Positions 17,496 through 26,500 of a stretch of DNA of 64,000 bases are shown here, piece after piece. Position 1 is the stretch's first letter. Every line of letters begins with the position of its first letter. The stretch is taken from assembly GCF_900116665.1 (NCBI RefSeq), contig NZ_FPBK01000018.1, positions 1-64,000 on the forward strand, written 5' to 3'. Both the position numbers and the translations under genes were made by a program. This DNA comes from Pustulibacterium marinum. GTDB taxonomy: Bacteria > Bacteroidota > Bacteroidia > Flavobacteriales > Flavobacteriaceae. Below the pieces are notes generated by a model. It was not told where the DNA came from and made no database searches. It saw only the letters and a list, made by a program, of their open reading frames with translations.

Positions 17496-18518
17496 ATGAA
17501 AAATATAAGGAATATGGTGCTGATATTGTGTATATTTTGTACTAGTTGTGTTGTTGTAGCTCAAGAATCTAATCGGTATTTGGTAGCAGTTTCTAAAGCA
17601 GAGCATACTTTATCAATTGTTAATGCCACAACTTTTGAAACCTTGGTTAGCATACCTGCAGGACCTAATACGCATGAAGTGGTGGTGACTGATGATGGCA
17701 AGACTGCGTACATTTCCAATCCAGGAAACAGTGATTTACATGAAATAAATGTTATAGATTTAGAACAGCATCAAGCATTAGAAAATATTGATACATCACC
17801 ATTTTTAGGCCCACACGGATTACAATTAATAGGCGATAATTTATGGTTTACAGCACAAGGTTCTAAAACTGTAGTTTGCTACAATATAAAATCTAAAACA
17901 TTCGACTGGACAATGGGTACTGGGCAAGATGTAACACACATGATTCATGTATCGCCAGATCAACAATCTTTTTATACAACTAATGTTCAATCTGGAACCA
18001 TAAGTATATTTAAACATACTTTATTGGAACCTACTGTACCGCCCACTGGTAAATTACCTCCAAATGCAAAATCTCATTGGGATTGGGAACAGAAGCTTAT
18101 AGATGCTGGAATAGGCGTAGAAGGATTTGATGTTACAAATAATGAAGAAGAATTGTGGGCTGTGACGCCTACAGGTTTGTTAACCATAATTAATCTAAAG
18201 AATCCTGAGGAAAAAATTCAATTAGAAACTGGAATCAAAGGAGCGCATAGGTTGCAATTTACACCAGATAATACATTTGCTGTAATAGTTAGTGTAGCTA
18301 CCGGTGAAGTAGTAAAGTATGAAGTTGCCACCCGTAAAAAAGTAGCAACATTTAAAATGGCTCAAGGAGGAGAAATGCTTATGGATACGATTTTGAATCG
18401 TGTTTTTATCTCATGTCCTATAGATGGTTATATTGCGGTAGTAGATTTAGATGAGATGAAAGAGGTAGGAAGATTTTCTGTAGGAGCCAGACCTGATGGT
18501 ATGGCATGGATTAATTAA
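17496..18518 (+). CDS. Exported YVTN/YncE-type beta-propeller protein
   Basis: The 340-residue protein has a signal peptide (about 1-24) and repeated propeller blades of the YVTN/cytochrome-D1 type ('KAEHTLSIVNATTFETLVSI', 'VVVTDDGKTAYISNPG', 'IHVSPDQQSFYTTN', 'FSVGARPDGMAWIN'). No catalytic residues or haem motif are visible, so it is probably a binding protein or scaffold in the periplasm. The start codon follows the methyltransferase stop by 7 bases. E. coli YncE is iron-repressed and binds DNA, but equating the two would be too much; only the fold is claimed. Confidence 0.8.
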   Translation: MKNIRNMVLILCIFCTSCVVVAQESNRYLVAVSKAEHTLSIVNATTFETLVSIPAGPNTHEVVVTDDGKTAYISNPGNSDLHEINVIDLEQHQALENIDTSPFLGPHGLQLIGDNLWFTAQGSKTVVCYNIKSKTFDWTMGTGQDVTHMIHVSPDQQSFYTTNVQSGTISIFKHTLLEPTVPPTGKLPPNAKSHWDWEQKLIDAGIGVEGFDVTNNEEELWAVTPTGLLTIINLKNPEEKIQLETGIKGAHRLQFTPDNTFAVIVSVATGEVVKYEVATRKKVATFKMAQGGEMLMDTILNRVFISCPIDGYIAVVDLDEMKEVGRFSVGARPDGMAWIN

Positions 18519-18630
18519 AGGATTCAGAAAATATAGGTATTGAATAATTATTTTGACACGGCATATTTGTTCTTCTCTCGTAAACTATTTCATAGATAAC
18601 TGAACAATGAAAGTTTTTTAAGAATCAAAT

Positions 18631-18999
18631 CTATTTAGGTGAGGGAGATATTCTTGCCAAATAGTTACCCCAATCCGTCAAATTATTTAAAACAGGGATA
18701 ACTGTTTTTCCTAATGCAGTTAATGAATAGGTTACTTTTAAAGGTGGTTTAGATCCATTCACTTTTCTTTTTATCAAACCATCTTCTGCAAGCTGTTTTA
18801 ATTGTATGCTAAGTGTCATTTCTGTAACGGTAGGCATTTCAGTACGTAATTCGTGATATCTTTTAGACCCATTCATAAGATGATATAAAATAACCGCTTT
18901 CCATTTACCTCCTATTAAACTCATAGCAAGGCTAACGGTACATGGAAATGAAATCCCCTTAAACATAACAGTTTCTTCTTTACATTCTTCTGGTTTCAT
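18631..18999 (-). CDS. HxlR-family winged-helix regulator
   Basis: The 122-residue protein shows the complete HxlR signature: 'PCTVSLAMSLIGGKWKAVIL' with a Cys at the N-terminal side, 'GSKRYHELRTEMPTVTEMTL', 'QLKQLAEDGLIKRK' and 'VTYSLTALGKTVIPVL'. HxlR regulators respond to electrophiles, aldehydes or redox stress, often through the conserved Cys, and usually repress a divergent gene. Here the divergent gene is an SRPBCC protein starting 88 bases away, and the spacer holds two matched palindromes and a good promoter for that gene. It is therefore likely a local repressor of the SRPBCC gene. Confidence 0.92.
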   Translation of the reverse strand: MKPEECKEETVMFKGISFPCTVSLAMSLIGGKWKAVILYHLMNGSKRYHELRTEMPTVTEMTLSIQLKQLAEDGLIKRKVNGSKPPLKVTYSLTALGKTVIPVLNNLTDWGNYLARISPSPK

Positions 19000-19002
19000 A
19001 GT

Positions 19003-19072
19003 ACTATCGTTTTGTATAGTTATTGCAAATAAAAAGAACTCAAATTAATTTTGCAACTATAATAATTATAGT
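19003..19072 (+). promoter_or_regulatory. SRPBCC promoter flanked by two ACTAT...ATAGT palindromes
   Basis: A Bacteroidota-type promoter faces the SRPBCC gene: TTG (19023-19025), 20-base spacer, TAATTTTG (19046-19053), predicting transcription from about 19060. A 17-bp near-perfect palindrome, ACTATAAT-A-ATTATAGT (19056-19072), covers that start point. A second, looser copy, ACTAT-N8-ATAGT (19003-19020), lies just before the hxlR start codon. Their placement fits HxlR repressing both its target and itself. Confidence 0.65.
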
Positions 19073-19086
19073 ATAAAATATAACAT

Positions 19087-19599
19087 ATGCAAGCAGCAAT
19101 AGAATGGCCAAATGGGTACTTACCAGGAACAACAGATAACTTTTGTTCTAATGAAGTAATAGTAGCAAATATATCTTTAGCTAAAACCTGGGAATACCTT
19201 ACAGATACCAGAAAATGGCCAACGTACTACAGTAATGCAAAGAATATAGAATTTTATGATGAAAGTGGTCCTTTGCTTAATTTAGGGTCACGGTTTAAAT
19301 TTACAACCTTTGGTTTTGTAGTTGAGAGTAGAGTAGTAGAGTTCAAGCCTTTTAAAAAAGGTAAAGCAGCTAGATTAGCTTGGCATGGATGGGTAGAAGG
19401 AGATGAGCAGGAACGTTTAGATGTGCATCATGCCTGGATATTGGAAGAGCTTTCAGAAAATCGCCTACGTATTTTAACCCAAGAAACTCAATGTGGAATT
19501 CCGGCACAAGAGTTGGCTATAGCTATCCCAAATCCAATGATAAATGCGCATCAAGAATGGTTGAATGGTTTGGTGAAGGCTGTGCAAAAAGTCTCTTAA
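19087..19599 (+). CDS. SRPBCC-family (START/polyketide cyclase-like) protein
   Basis: The 170-residue cytoplasmic protein has the helix-grip pattern of SRPBCC proteins: 'NEVIVANISLAKTWEYLTDTRKWPTYYSNA', a beta-rich middle, 'HHAWILEEL...LRILTQETQCG' and a long C-terminal helix ('INAHQEWLNGLVKAVQK'). Such proteins bind hydrophobic ligands in a deep pocket and some are enzymes. No family-specific catalytic residue is recognisable. The divergent HxlR regulator and its operator at the start point suggest the gene is induced by a ligand or electrophile that the protein may bind or detoxify. Confidence 0.8.
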   Translation: MQAAIEWPNGYLPGTTDNFCSNEVIVANISLAKTWEYLTDTRKWPTYYSNAKNIEFYDESGPLLNLGSRFKFTTFGFVVESRVVEFKPFKKGKAARLAWHGWVEGDEQERLDVHHAWILEELSENRLRILTQETQCGIPAQELAIAIPNPMINAHQEWLNGLVKAVQKVS

Positions 19600-19620
19600 G
19601 AATTCGAGATGTAGAAACAA

Positions 19621-19654
19621 AAAATACCTTTATAATTTTACAAAGGTATTTTTT
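19621..19654 (+). terminator. Terminator after the SRPBCC gene (bidirectional)
   Basis: AAATACCTTT (19622-19631) pairs with AAAGGTATTT (19642-19651) and is followed by T-residues. A-residues on the left make it usable on the minus strand too, for the MRJP-like gene ending at 19673. Confidence 0.85.
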
Positions 19655-19672
19655 GTTTTATGATTCACATAT

Positions 19673-20752
19673 TTACGGTAAAGGAATCTTGTAAATACTG
19701 AACTCCATATTGTTAATAGCTCCTTGAACTTCGTTTATTCTTGAATTGGTATAATATAAATCATCATTGTAAATACTAAATGTGTCTGCCCAGCGTACTT
19801 CGTTCCCTGTATAAAACGTAGCAATAGCATCATTTGGTTTCAAAATATCAATACTCCCTTTTTCTAAATTGGCTAAGTATAAATTTTGATGCGCGTCAAA
19901 AATCATTCCGTCCGGAGCACCGGTAACAGCTTCTTTTCTTACATCGTTTGCAATGGCTTCTTCCGTTCCGGATTGTAAAAGGGATGTACTTACCGAATAT
20001 AAATCGTATCCGGTAAGGCTATGGTAATACAATCTGTTGTTTTTGGTGTTTAGGGCAATACCATCAGAATGAACCGGATTTCCCCATTTGGTGCCATTAA
20101 AATCTAATTCTTTTAACGTAGCTTGTGTAGAGAAATGGTTATCTAGTACACGTTTTGAAGAGCGTTCTTTAATGTTATAAACTACCAAAGCACTTTCATT
20201 AGAGTCGGTCATGTAAATATATTGATCGGAAGGATCAATTCTTAAATCATTGATATAGGAATTTTGCTTATAACTATCTGCTGACAATGTATACATATCT
20301 TCAAGTGTATTGGAAGTAAGATTGAAGACAAAAATTCTAGGCGCATCCATGACTCCTTTCCACAACGCATTTCTGGTATCTAAAACATACAGTTTATTAT
20401 GGTGAGCCACTACAGATTGAATTCCCACAAAAACACTATCGGTAATAGGTTGACCAACTTCCCAAGTATTCCATTGTTTGCTAGGGTAAGGAGTAGGATT
20501 TCCCAGCGAATCTAACACAACAACAGCATTTGCAACACCTGTTCGCCATCTAGGAAAATTAGCAAAAACTTTTCCTTCAGAACTTACCGAAACTCCGGTT
20601 ACTTGCTGGCCTTTGAATGTAGCCACTTTAACAGGTTTTTTTTGATCGGTTTTACTTTGTTTTGTGCTGTTTCCTTTTGTGTTTTCATGGCAACTATTAA
20701 ATAATAGCACCAAACCTAAGAGACTTGCATACACTATTCTCATACTATTCAT
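19673..20752 (-). CDS. Major royal jelly protein-like (MRJP/L-dopachrome tautomerase-related) lipoprotein
   Basis: The 359-residue protein has a lipobox near residue 21 ('LFNSCHE') and a six-bladed propeller of the MRJP/yellow family, recognised by 'KVFANFPRW', 'YINDLRIDPSDQYIYMTDS', 'WGNPVHSDGIALN' and 'GAPDGMIFDAHQNLYL'. Bacterial members are exported, with gluconolactonase-like folds and mostly unknown substrates. An ATG nine bases further in (20743) is an alternative start; the longer form overlaps the end of mdaB by 8 bases, so the two are translationally coupled. It is the last gene of a three-gene run with mdaB and a DJ-1 protein. Confidence 0.82.
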   Translation of the reverse strand: MNSMRIVYASLLGLVLLFNSCHENTKGNSTKQSKTDQKKPVKVATFKGQQVTGVSVSSEGKVFANFPRWRTGVANAVVVLDSLGNPTPYPSKQWNTWEVGQPITDSVFVGIQSVVAHHNKLYVLDTRNALWKGVMDAPRIFVFNLTSNTLEDMYTLSADSYKQNSYINDLRIDPSDQYIYMTDSNESALVVYNIKERSSKRVLDNHFSTQATLKELDFNGTKWGNPVHSDGIALNTKNNRLYYHSLTGYDLYSVSTSLLQSGTEEAIANDVRKEAVTGAPDGMIFDAHQNLYLANLEKGSIDILKPNDAIATFYTGNEVRWADTFSIYNDDLYYTNSRINEVQGAINNMEFSIYKIPLP

Positions 20753-21359
20753 GTATTATAAAAGTTGGAAAATGTTGATGTAAATGTTTCATATAGTTTT
20801 CTTGATGCAATGCAATTTGAGCTTCACCATTATTCTTTTCTACATCATGAAAATGAATACTTGGTAAGGAAGATAAGCCAATAAATTCATTCATTCTATG
20901 AAACCCGAATAAAATACCTTCGTCTACACTTTTTTGTTGAAAGAATTCATTAGGTAAGGTAAAAGCAGTTTCGGGCGCATTCCAAGTTGTAGTAACCATA
21001 TATTTTGCTTTTAGAAGACCACCTTTTCCGTAGTTAATACTTGGGTTTTCAGCCTTTCTACCATCGCTATAATACATTCCTTTTCTATGGCCTGCGGTAA
21101 ACACACGGTCTATATATTCTTTTAAGGCGTAGGGCATACCCATCCACCATGCCGGAAAATGATAGATAACTACATCTGCCCATACAAACTTTTCTATTTC
21201 TGTGGTAAGATTGTAGGTTTCATTGATGTCGGTATATTTTAATTCAAAGCCATTGGCTTCTGTAAAATAATTTTTATCCAATTCAAGAAGCATTTTGTTA
21301 AATGCGCCTCCACTATGGGCGAATTTTTTTCCACCGTTAATTACAAATATTTTTTTCAT
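20745..21359 (-). CDS. mdaB: NAD(P)H:quinone oxidoreductase MdaB
   Basis: The 204-residue flavodoxin-like protein aligns by eye along its length with E. coli MdaB: 'INGGKKFAHSGG', 'EKFVWADVVIYHFPAWWMG', 'YALKEYIDRVFTAGH', 'YGKGGLLKAKYMVTTTWNAP' and 'FHRMNEFIGLSSLP'. The family reduces quinones by two electrons using NADPH and FAD, protecting against redox cycling in the cytoplasm. It is 21 bases downstream of the DJ-1 gene in the same direction. The cluster is divergent from a LysR regulator that probably controls it. Confidence 0.92.
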   Translation of the reverse strand: MKKIFVINGGKKFAHSGGAFNKMLLELDKNYFTEANGFELKYTDINETYNLTTEIEKFVWADVVIYHFPAWWMGMPYALKEYIDRVFTAGHRKGMYYSDGRKAENPSINYGKGGLLKAKYMVTTTWNAPETAFTLPNEFFQQKSVDEGILFGFHRMNEFIGLSSLPSIHFHDVEKNNGEAQIALHQENYMKHLHQHFPTFIIHE

Positions 21360-21380
21360 GAAAATTTAAATTAAAAAGGA

Positions 21381-22136
21381 TTATTGTTTATCAAGCACGT
21401 TTACAATAGCCTCACCTACAGCATGCGCAGATTGTGGGTTTTGTCCTGTAATTAGGCGTTGGTCTACACTTACTTGTACTTCCCATGGTTTTGATTTTTC
21501 AAATTTGGCGCCACGTTGAATAAGCTTGTTTTCTAGACTGTAGGGAACAACATCTGTTAACCCAACGGCTTCTTCCTCTTCATTAGTAAAACCACTAATC
21601 TTTTTTCCATCAATAAGATAGGTATTGTCAGTCAATTTAATGTTGATTAAACCAGATGGGCCATGACAAACTGCGGCAACCACACCGTTTGCTTCATAAA
21701 TAGAGGCAGCAATTTTTGCTAGTTTTTTGTTATCTGCAAAATCCCACATAGTACCATGTCCGCCAGCATAAAATATAGCAGCATAATTACTTGGTGTTAC
21801 TTCCGAAGGTTTTAAGCTGTTAGATATTTTTTGATGATACTTTTTGTTTTCCCAAAACTTTTTATTGATCGGGTCTTCAAGGTCAAAACCGTCTACTGGT
21901 GGTTCGCCACCTTGTGGACTTACAAAGTCTATTTCATAACCAGCTTTTGTTAATACATCCCAGGTATGACTGACTTCTGATAAGTAATATCCTGTAGTTT
22001 CTCCTGTATTTCCCTTCTGTGAATGGCTGGAAACAACGAATAAAACCTTTTTTGAAGAAGAATTTTGTGCACTAGCCAATTGAGTCTGTACTACTCCTGT
22101 GAGAATAGTAAAAATAAATGCTATTGATTTTTTCAT
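21381..22136 (-). CDS. Exported DJ-1/PfpI (Hsp31-like) protein
   Basis: The 251-residue protein has a signal peptide (MKKSIAFIFTILTGVVQT..., about 1-23) and a class I glutamine amidotransferase-like domain. The nucleophile elbow 'AAVCHGPSGL' supplies the Cys, and 'AIFYAGGHGTMWD' and 'DGFDLEDPINKKFW' match the Hsp31/glyoxalase-III type, in which Cys, His and Glu remove glyoxal-type aldehydes. Most relatives are cytoplasmic; here the leader would place it in the periplasm. It is the first gene of a run with mdaB and the MRJP-like gene, divergent from a LysR gene, which suggests a response to reactive carbonyls or quinones. Confidence 0.87.
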   Translation of the reverse strand: MKKSIAFIFTILTGVVQTQLASAQNSSSKKVLFVVSSHSQKGNTGETTGYYLSEVSHTWDVLTKAGYEIDFVSPQGGEPPVDGFDLEDPINKKFWENKKYHQKISNSLKPSEVTPSNYAAIFYAGGHGTMWDFADNKKLAKIAASIYEANGVVAAVCHGPSGLINIKLTDNTYLIDGKKISGFTNEEEEAVGLTDVVPYSLENKLIQRGAKFEKSKPWEVQVSVDQRLITGQNPQSAHAVGEAIVNVLDKQ

Positions 22137-22138
22137 AA

Positions 22139-22214
22139 CTAAGTATTAATAATTGAAATCAAAATTACAATGAGTATATGTCTAATAAAAATAATCTAAA
22201 TTTGCGCTAAGTAT
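22139..22214. promoter_or_regulatory. Divergent promoter region between the DJ-1 cluster and its LysR regulator
   Basis: On the plus strand TAAATTTG (22197-22204) is a good -7 box 25 bases before the LysR start. On the minus strand TAATTTTG (complement of 22160-22167) is a -7 box 24 bases before the DJ-1 start. No -33 TTG is apparent for either. The octamer CTAAGTAT occurs at 22139-22146 and 22207-22214, once near each start codon; it could be a regulator half-site, but this is weak. Confidence 0.45.
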
Positions 22215-22228
22215 AATTTAAGTTATAG

Positions 22229-23146
22229 ATGATGCAAGCAAATTTAGAATGGTTTAGAACTTTTAAGGCAATATATGAAACGGGTACAATGAGTGGTGCA
22301 GCTAAAATGCTATACGTGTCACAACCTGGAGTAGGCTTACATTTAAATGCTTTAGAAGCATATACGGGATTTCCATTATTTGAGCGTACTTCTCGTAAAA
22401 TGATTCCAACAGAACGTGGCATACTTCTATATCAACAAATCAACAGTTCTTTAAAAGGTTTAGAAGAAATAGAAATTCGTTTTAAAAAGAAAGCAGGAGC
22501 ACAAAGAGCAACGTTAAATGTAGGAATGTGTGTGGAAACTTTTCAGCAAGCACTAGAAAAGCATTTACCACAGCTGCCCTTCAATTTAATTATGCAGTTT
22601 GATTCTAATGAAAAACTAACGGCAGCCCTAGAGAAGGGAACTATAGATCTGGTATTAACTAGCAAAAGAAGTAGCAATAAACAATTAGATTTTGAATTGT
22701 TCACTATGGAAAAATTGGTGTTGGTTGGCGGAGCGAAAGTAAACCTAGATGAGTTCCATCAATTAAATAAACAGAACAAGACAGAGCTAAAAACATGGTT
22801 AAAGTCTCAACTTTGGTATAATACGGCTTCCGATCTTCGATTGTTAAAATTATTTTGGGAACAAAATTTTAAGGAATTACCAGATTTTCTGCCGAACTAC
22901 ATTGTGCCAAATAAGTTTTCTATTATGAGATGTTTAGCAATGGGCGAAGGATTAGCCGTGTTGCCCGATTTTATTTGTGGAGAAGCATTGGATACTAATA
23001 CAATCCACAAAATTTGGGATGGATATACGCCTATAGAAAGTCCATTGTATTTTGGAATGCGAAAAAATACAATATTGCAGAGCGAAGTAAAAATTATCAA
23101 AGATTTGCTGTTTAAAGAATACGAAACCAAAGAAACTGTGCTGTAA
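22229..23146 (+). CDS. LysR-family transcriptional regulator
   Basis: The 305-residue protein has an N-terminal LysR helix-turn-helix ('FRTFKAIYETGTMSGAAKMLYVSQPGVGLHL', divided only by the turn) and a substrate-binding-like domain (about 90-295, 'LPNYIVPNKFSIMRCLAMGEGLAVLPDF'). It starts with ATGATG; either codon may be used. No OxyR-type cysteine pair is present. Its divergent position to the DJ-1/mdaB/MRJP genes makes those its likely targets. Its inducer is unknown; a quinone or aldehyde would fit the target enzymes. Confidence 0.92.
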   Translation: MMQANLEWFRTFKAIYETGTMSGAAKMLYVSQPGVGLHLNALEAYTGFPLFERTSRKMIPTERGILLYQQINSSLKGLEEIEIRFKKKAGAQRATLNVGMCVETFQQALEKHLPQLPFNLIMQFDSNEKLTAALEKGTIDLVLTSKRSSNKQLDFELFTMEKLVLVGGAKVNLDEFHQLNKQNKTELKTWLKSQLWYNTASDLRLLKLFWEQNFKELPDFLPNYIVPNKFSIMRCLAMGEGLAVLPDFICGEALDTNTIHKIWDGYTPIESPLYFGMRKNTILQSEVKIIKDLLFKEYETKETVL

Positions 23147-23310
23147 ACTTAGAAGGAGTTTTACCTTAGGATTTTGGTGTTTTCTTTGATTTTTCTATAC
23201 AATTTTTGGGAAAATGATGTTTTATGAATTCATCAGGAATTAGAGGATGTTTTTAACGTAACATTTTGGTATTTAATCGAATGTGGTTTGCAATCAATCG
23301 AATTTTATAA

Positions 23311-23338
23311 TTGATAGATGCGATGATTCATAAATTTG
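23311..23338 (+). promoter_or_regulatory. Orphan Bacteroidota-type promoter
   Basis: TTG (23311-23313), a 17-base spacer and TAAATTTG (23331-23338) match the flavobacterial promoter consensus in both boxes and spacing. No annotated plus-strand gene follows until 28800, so the promoter is expected to make a short transcript ending at the terminator at 23416-23456. Confidence 0.55.
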
Positions 23339-23344
23339 AATCAA

Positions 23345-23456
23345 GATTATAATGTCTGATTTTAGTTAAAAATAAGAATGGATGTGTTTTTAAGGGGAAA
23401 TTTACACATTCATATAAACCTCCAATCCTGTTTGGGTATTTGATTGGAGGTTTTTT
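23345..23456 (+). ncRNA. Candidate small RNA or leader-type transcript of about 110 bases
   Basis: The expected transcript begins 6-7 bases after the promoter at 23311-23338 and ends at a strong intrinsic terminator: AAACCTCCAATC (23416-23427) pairs with GATTGGAGGTTT (23442-23453) and a T-run follows to 23456. It contains a possible 21-codon frame (ATG at 23378, stop within the terminator stem), without a clear ribosome site. There is no gene downstream on this strand for 5 kb, so it is not an attenuator of a neighbour. It does not resemble tmRNA, 6S, RNase P or SRP RNA. It occupies most of the gene-free stretch 23147-23510; the rest of that stretch shows nothing recognisable. Confidence 0.4.
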
Positions 23457-23510
23457 ATATCAGTTTGTATGTACTTTGTTATAGCATAACAGATGTAATT
23501 ATTTTTTCGA

Positions 23511-26500
23511 CTAGTGAATTAATTTCTTAACAACTTTCTCTCCATTTTCTCCTGAAATTTCTATCAATAGTACACTATTTTTCTTCTTCATATTTATTAA
23601 AAATTGATCTTTGTGAATAGCTGTAGTTTCTAGAATTTTTTTACCTAGAATATCATAGATTTTAATTGTAGAGATATTTTTATAATTACTTTTAACAAAG
23701 ATGTGATGGTCATCTCTCGATGTAATTTGTACATCAAAAGCGTGTTTCTCATGACTAGGATTATCTAGACTGTTATCATTTTGATAGACAATTTCAAATC
23801 TGTTCTCAAGTAGTCCTGAAACGGATGTAGTAAATACATATGGATTACTGTTTAGATCATGAATGGTATTCATGTCATAATCTTTTAAAAATACAGTTAG
23901 GCTCTCGTTGTTTTGGAAGAAACCGGTATGTTGTGCAATGGCTATGGTGTAAATACCAGGTGTAGCAACTTTGATCCCTAACGGAACAGTGTCTTCCATA
24001 GAAAATGGTAGCGATCTTCCTTGAATAAGCATTTGATTTTCATTGAGTATAGAGTATATTTTTTGATTACTATTAGCTCGCACTCTGGCATCGTATAAAC
24101 GATCTTCACCATTGGTGGCACCATTTAAATATCCAAGGAGCATACGGCTTGTTTGGTTTTGAGGATCAATTAAGTCCAACCATAGGCGACCTTCTTCATT
24201 TACGGGAAAATCATTATTATCATCAGTTTGTGCTACTCTATAAAATTGACCATTATTAAAGTCTTTGCTTCGCATGGTATTTGTAAAGGTTACATTTTCT
24301 GTAGTGGCAGCACCATCCGTCATAGCTACAAAAAATCCTTGACCTGAACCTATGTAACCATCAAAAGAACCTGCTCCCGTTGATGCTCCGGTAGCGTTGT
24401 AAATTATATAATCACCAGGCGTATAATTGTAGGTGAAATTATCATAAAAAGGATCACTTGTTACTGGGTTTGGATCGTTTCCGTGTGTCCAAATATGTAC
24501 ATTACCTTCTAAGTTTGTGTTGGCTTCCAAAAAGGCAACAGCATCTAAAGCAGATGGATATGGATTTCCCAATAAGTTATAATTATCATCTAAATTTGTT
24601 ACTGTAATTCCATTGCTATTTGTGTAATTTTCACCAGTATAATTCCCTCGTTCTACCGTTCTGGTAATGGTTCCATTATTTGGAGTTCCTTCAAACTGTG
24701 CTGTATAAATTTGATCCGTACTTAAAGGGTAACTCTCAGGAGCTCTCACAATATATCCTTTACCAGCTTGCATGTTTTCATTTGTAAAAGACCAATTTCC
24801 AAATTGATTATTCACTGTGGGCAACCATTCATAAAAAGCCCAGCTAGGAGAAGAAGGAGATACTTGGGGTAGACTAAAATTGGATACAGGTGATGACCAA
24901 TATACATAGTCATATAAACTGATTTGAGTTTCACGTGCTGCACTCAAACTACCTATGTTGGCAATATCTTCTATTTGAACTAAACTACCGTCATCTTCTA
25001 TGTGAAAATATCCGCCATCTTCAATTTCTACCCATTCCTGTACGGTTAATGAAGCATTCTTTTTAATGGTAAATTCACCACCATCTTTAACTCTAAATGT
25101 TTTTGCATCTCCATCTACATTTTCTGGAAGATATGCGTTGAATATATCTTTTACAATTACGCAATTTTCGTCCGTAGGAACACCAACAGGTAGCCAGTTA
25201 TTTGGATCTGTCCAATCGTCTGAAATACCTTGCCATACTTTTGAGGTGTTTGTTACAGTAACATCGGTACTTGCATAACAGCCATTAGAAAGCACAGCAC
25301 TTGCCGTAAAGGTGTAAGAACCGGTTTCTAGCTGTGTTAACGTTGGTTTTACATAGACCGTAGCAATCTCTGAACCTTCTACATACGGAATGGTACACGC
25401 TTCGTCTTCAAATGCATTTACGGGGCTATCACTATCCCACTCAAATGCAGTAGTTAGAGGTTTATCACCATAGAGTTTTATATCATCTACAGCAACTCCG
25501 TCTGGAAGCCATCCTTCTCCTGAATATGAATAGTGATTAAATCTAATTTGAAATGAACTGTAATTAACAAAAGCTGACAAATCTATGCTAACATCAGTAA
25601 ATCTTGTACCAATACCAACATCGGCAGTGTATGTAGTTAAGGGAGTCCAGCTAGCTCCATTATCTGTTGAAGTTTCAATGGATATATTTTCAGGATAATC
25701 TGGGTAAATGGCATCATTAGGTAAATACCTAGAGTAGTAGAGTTCTAATTCTAGGGTAAGGTTTAAAAAATCTGTAGTATTAACAGGATTTGTTAAGGTT
25801 AGCATAGTATTGATATTATTGGGAGCCGGACTATTACTAATATCTGATGTAGCCATTACAAACTTGTCATGGCCAAACCCCGATGAAACTGCCGGAAACC
25901 AAACCAATCCATCCGGAACAATAGTACTGGTATAATTCATCCACTGAGTATTTACATCATAACTACTATCATTTGCATCGTTATTAATACTGCTAAAAAC
26001 GCCCAGATCTCCTGTTTCAAAAGTTTCATTAATCAAATACACTTGTTCTGTATCCCCACCGGCAGCTAGAGAAACAACAGCCTCTTCACCACATACCACA
26101 GGATTTTCGGGCGTAAAATTTAATGTAGGTATTGGCCTTACATAAGCTACAATTCTCGTTCTCTCATAGGATTCACAGCTACCATTGCTCGCCGTTACAT
26201 AATACGAGGTAGTGCTACTAAGGGAAGGAGTAGTCCATAATCCATCAGTGGTGGTAGCTAGTAAATTACCTCCGGTTTGTGCGTCGTACCATAGGTATGA
26301 AGTAACGCCTTCACTTCCTGTTACTTGCAAGTCTACGGTACCCGAGCCGCAAGTTTCACCAGATGTAGTAGCTGTAATATTAGCACTACAGCTAGGTATT
26401 ACAGTAAATTGATAATCTTCTGCTTCCCCATATTCTATATAAGTACGGTTAGCACCTTGATCATACATTTGGTAAGAATCAAAGGTTTCACAATAATTAA

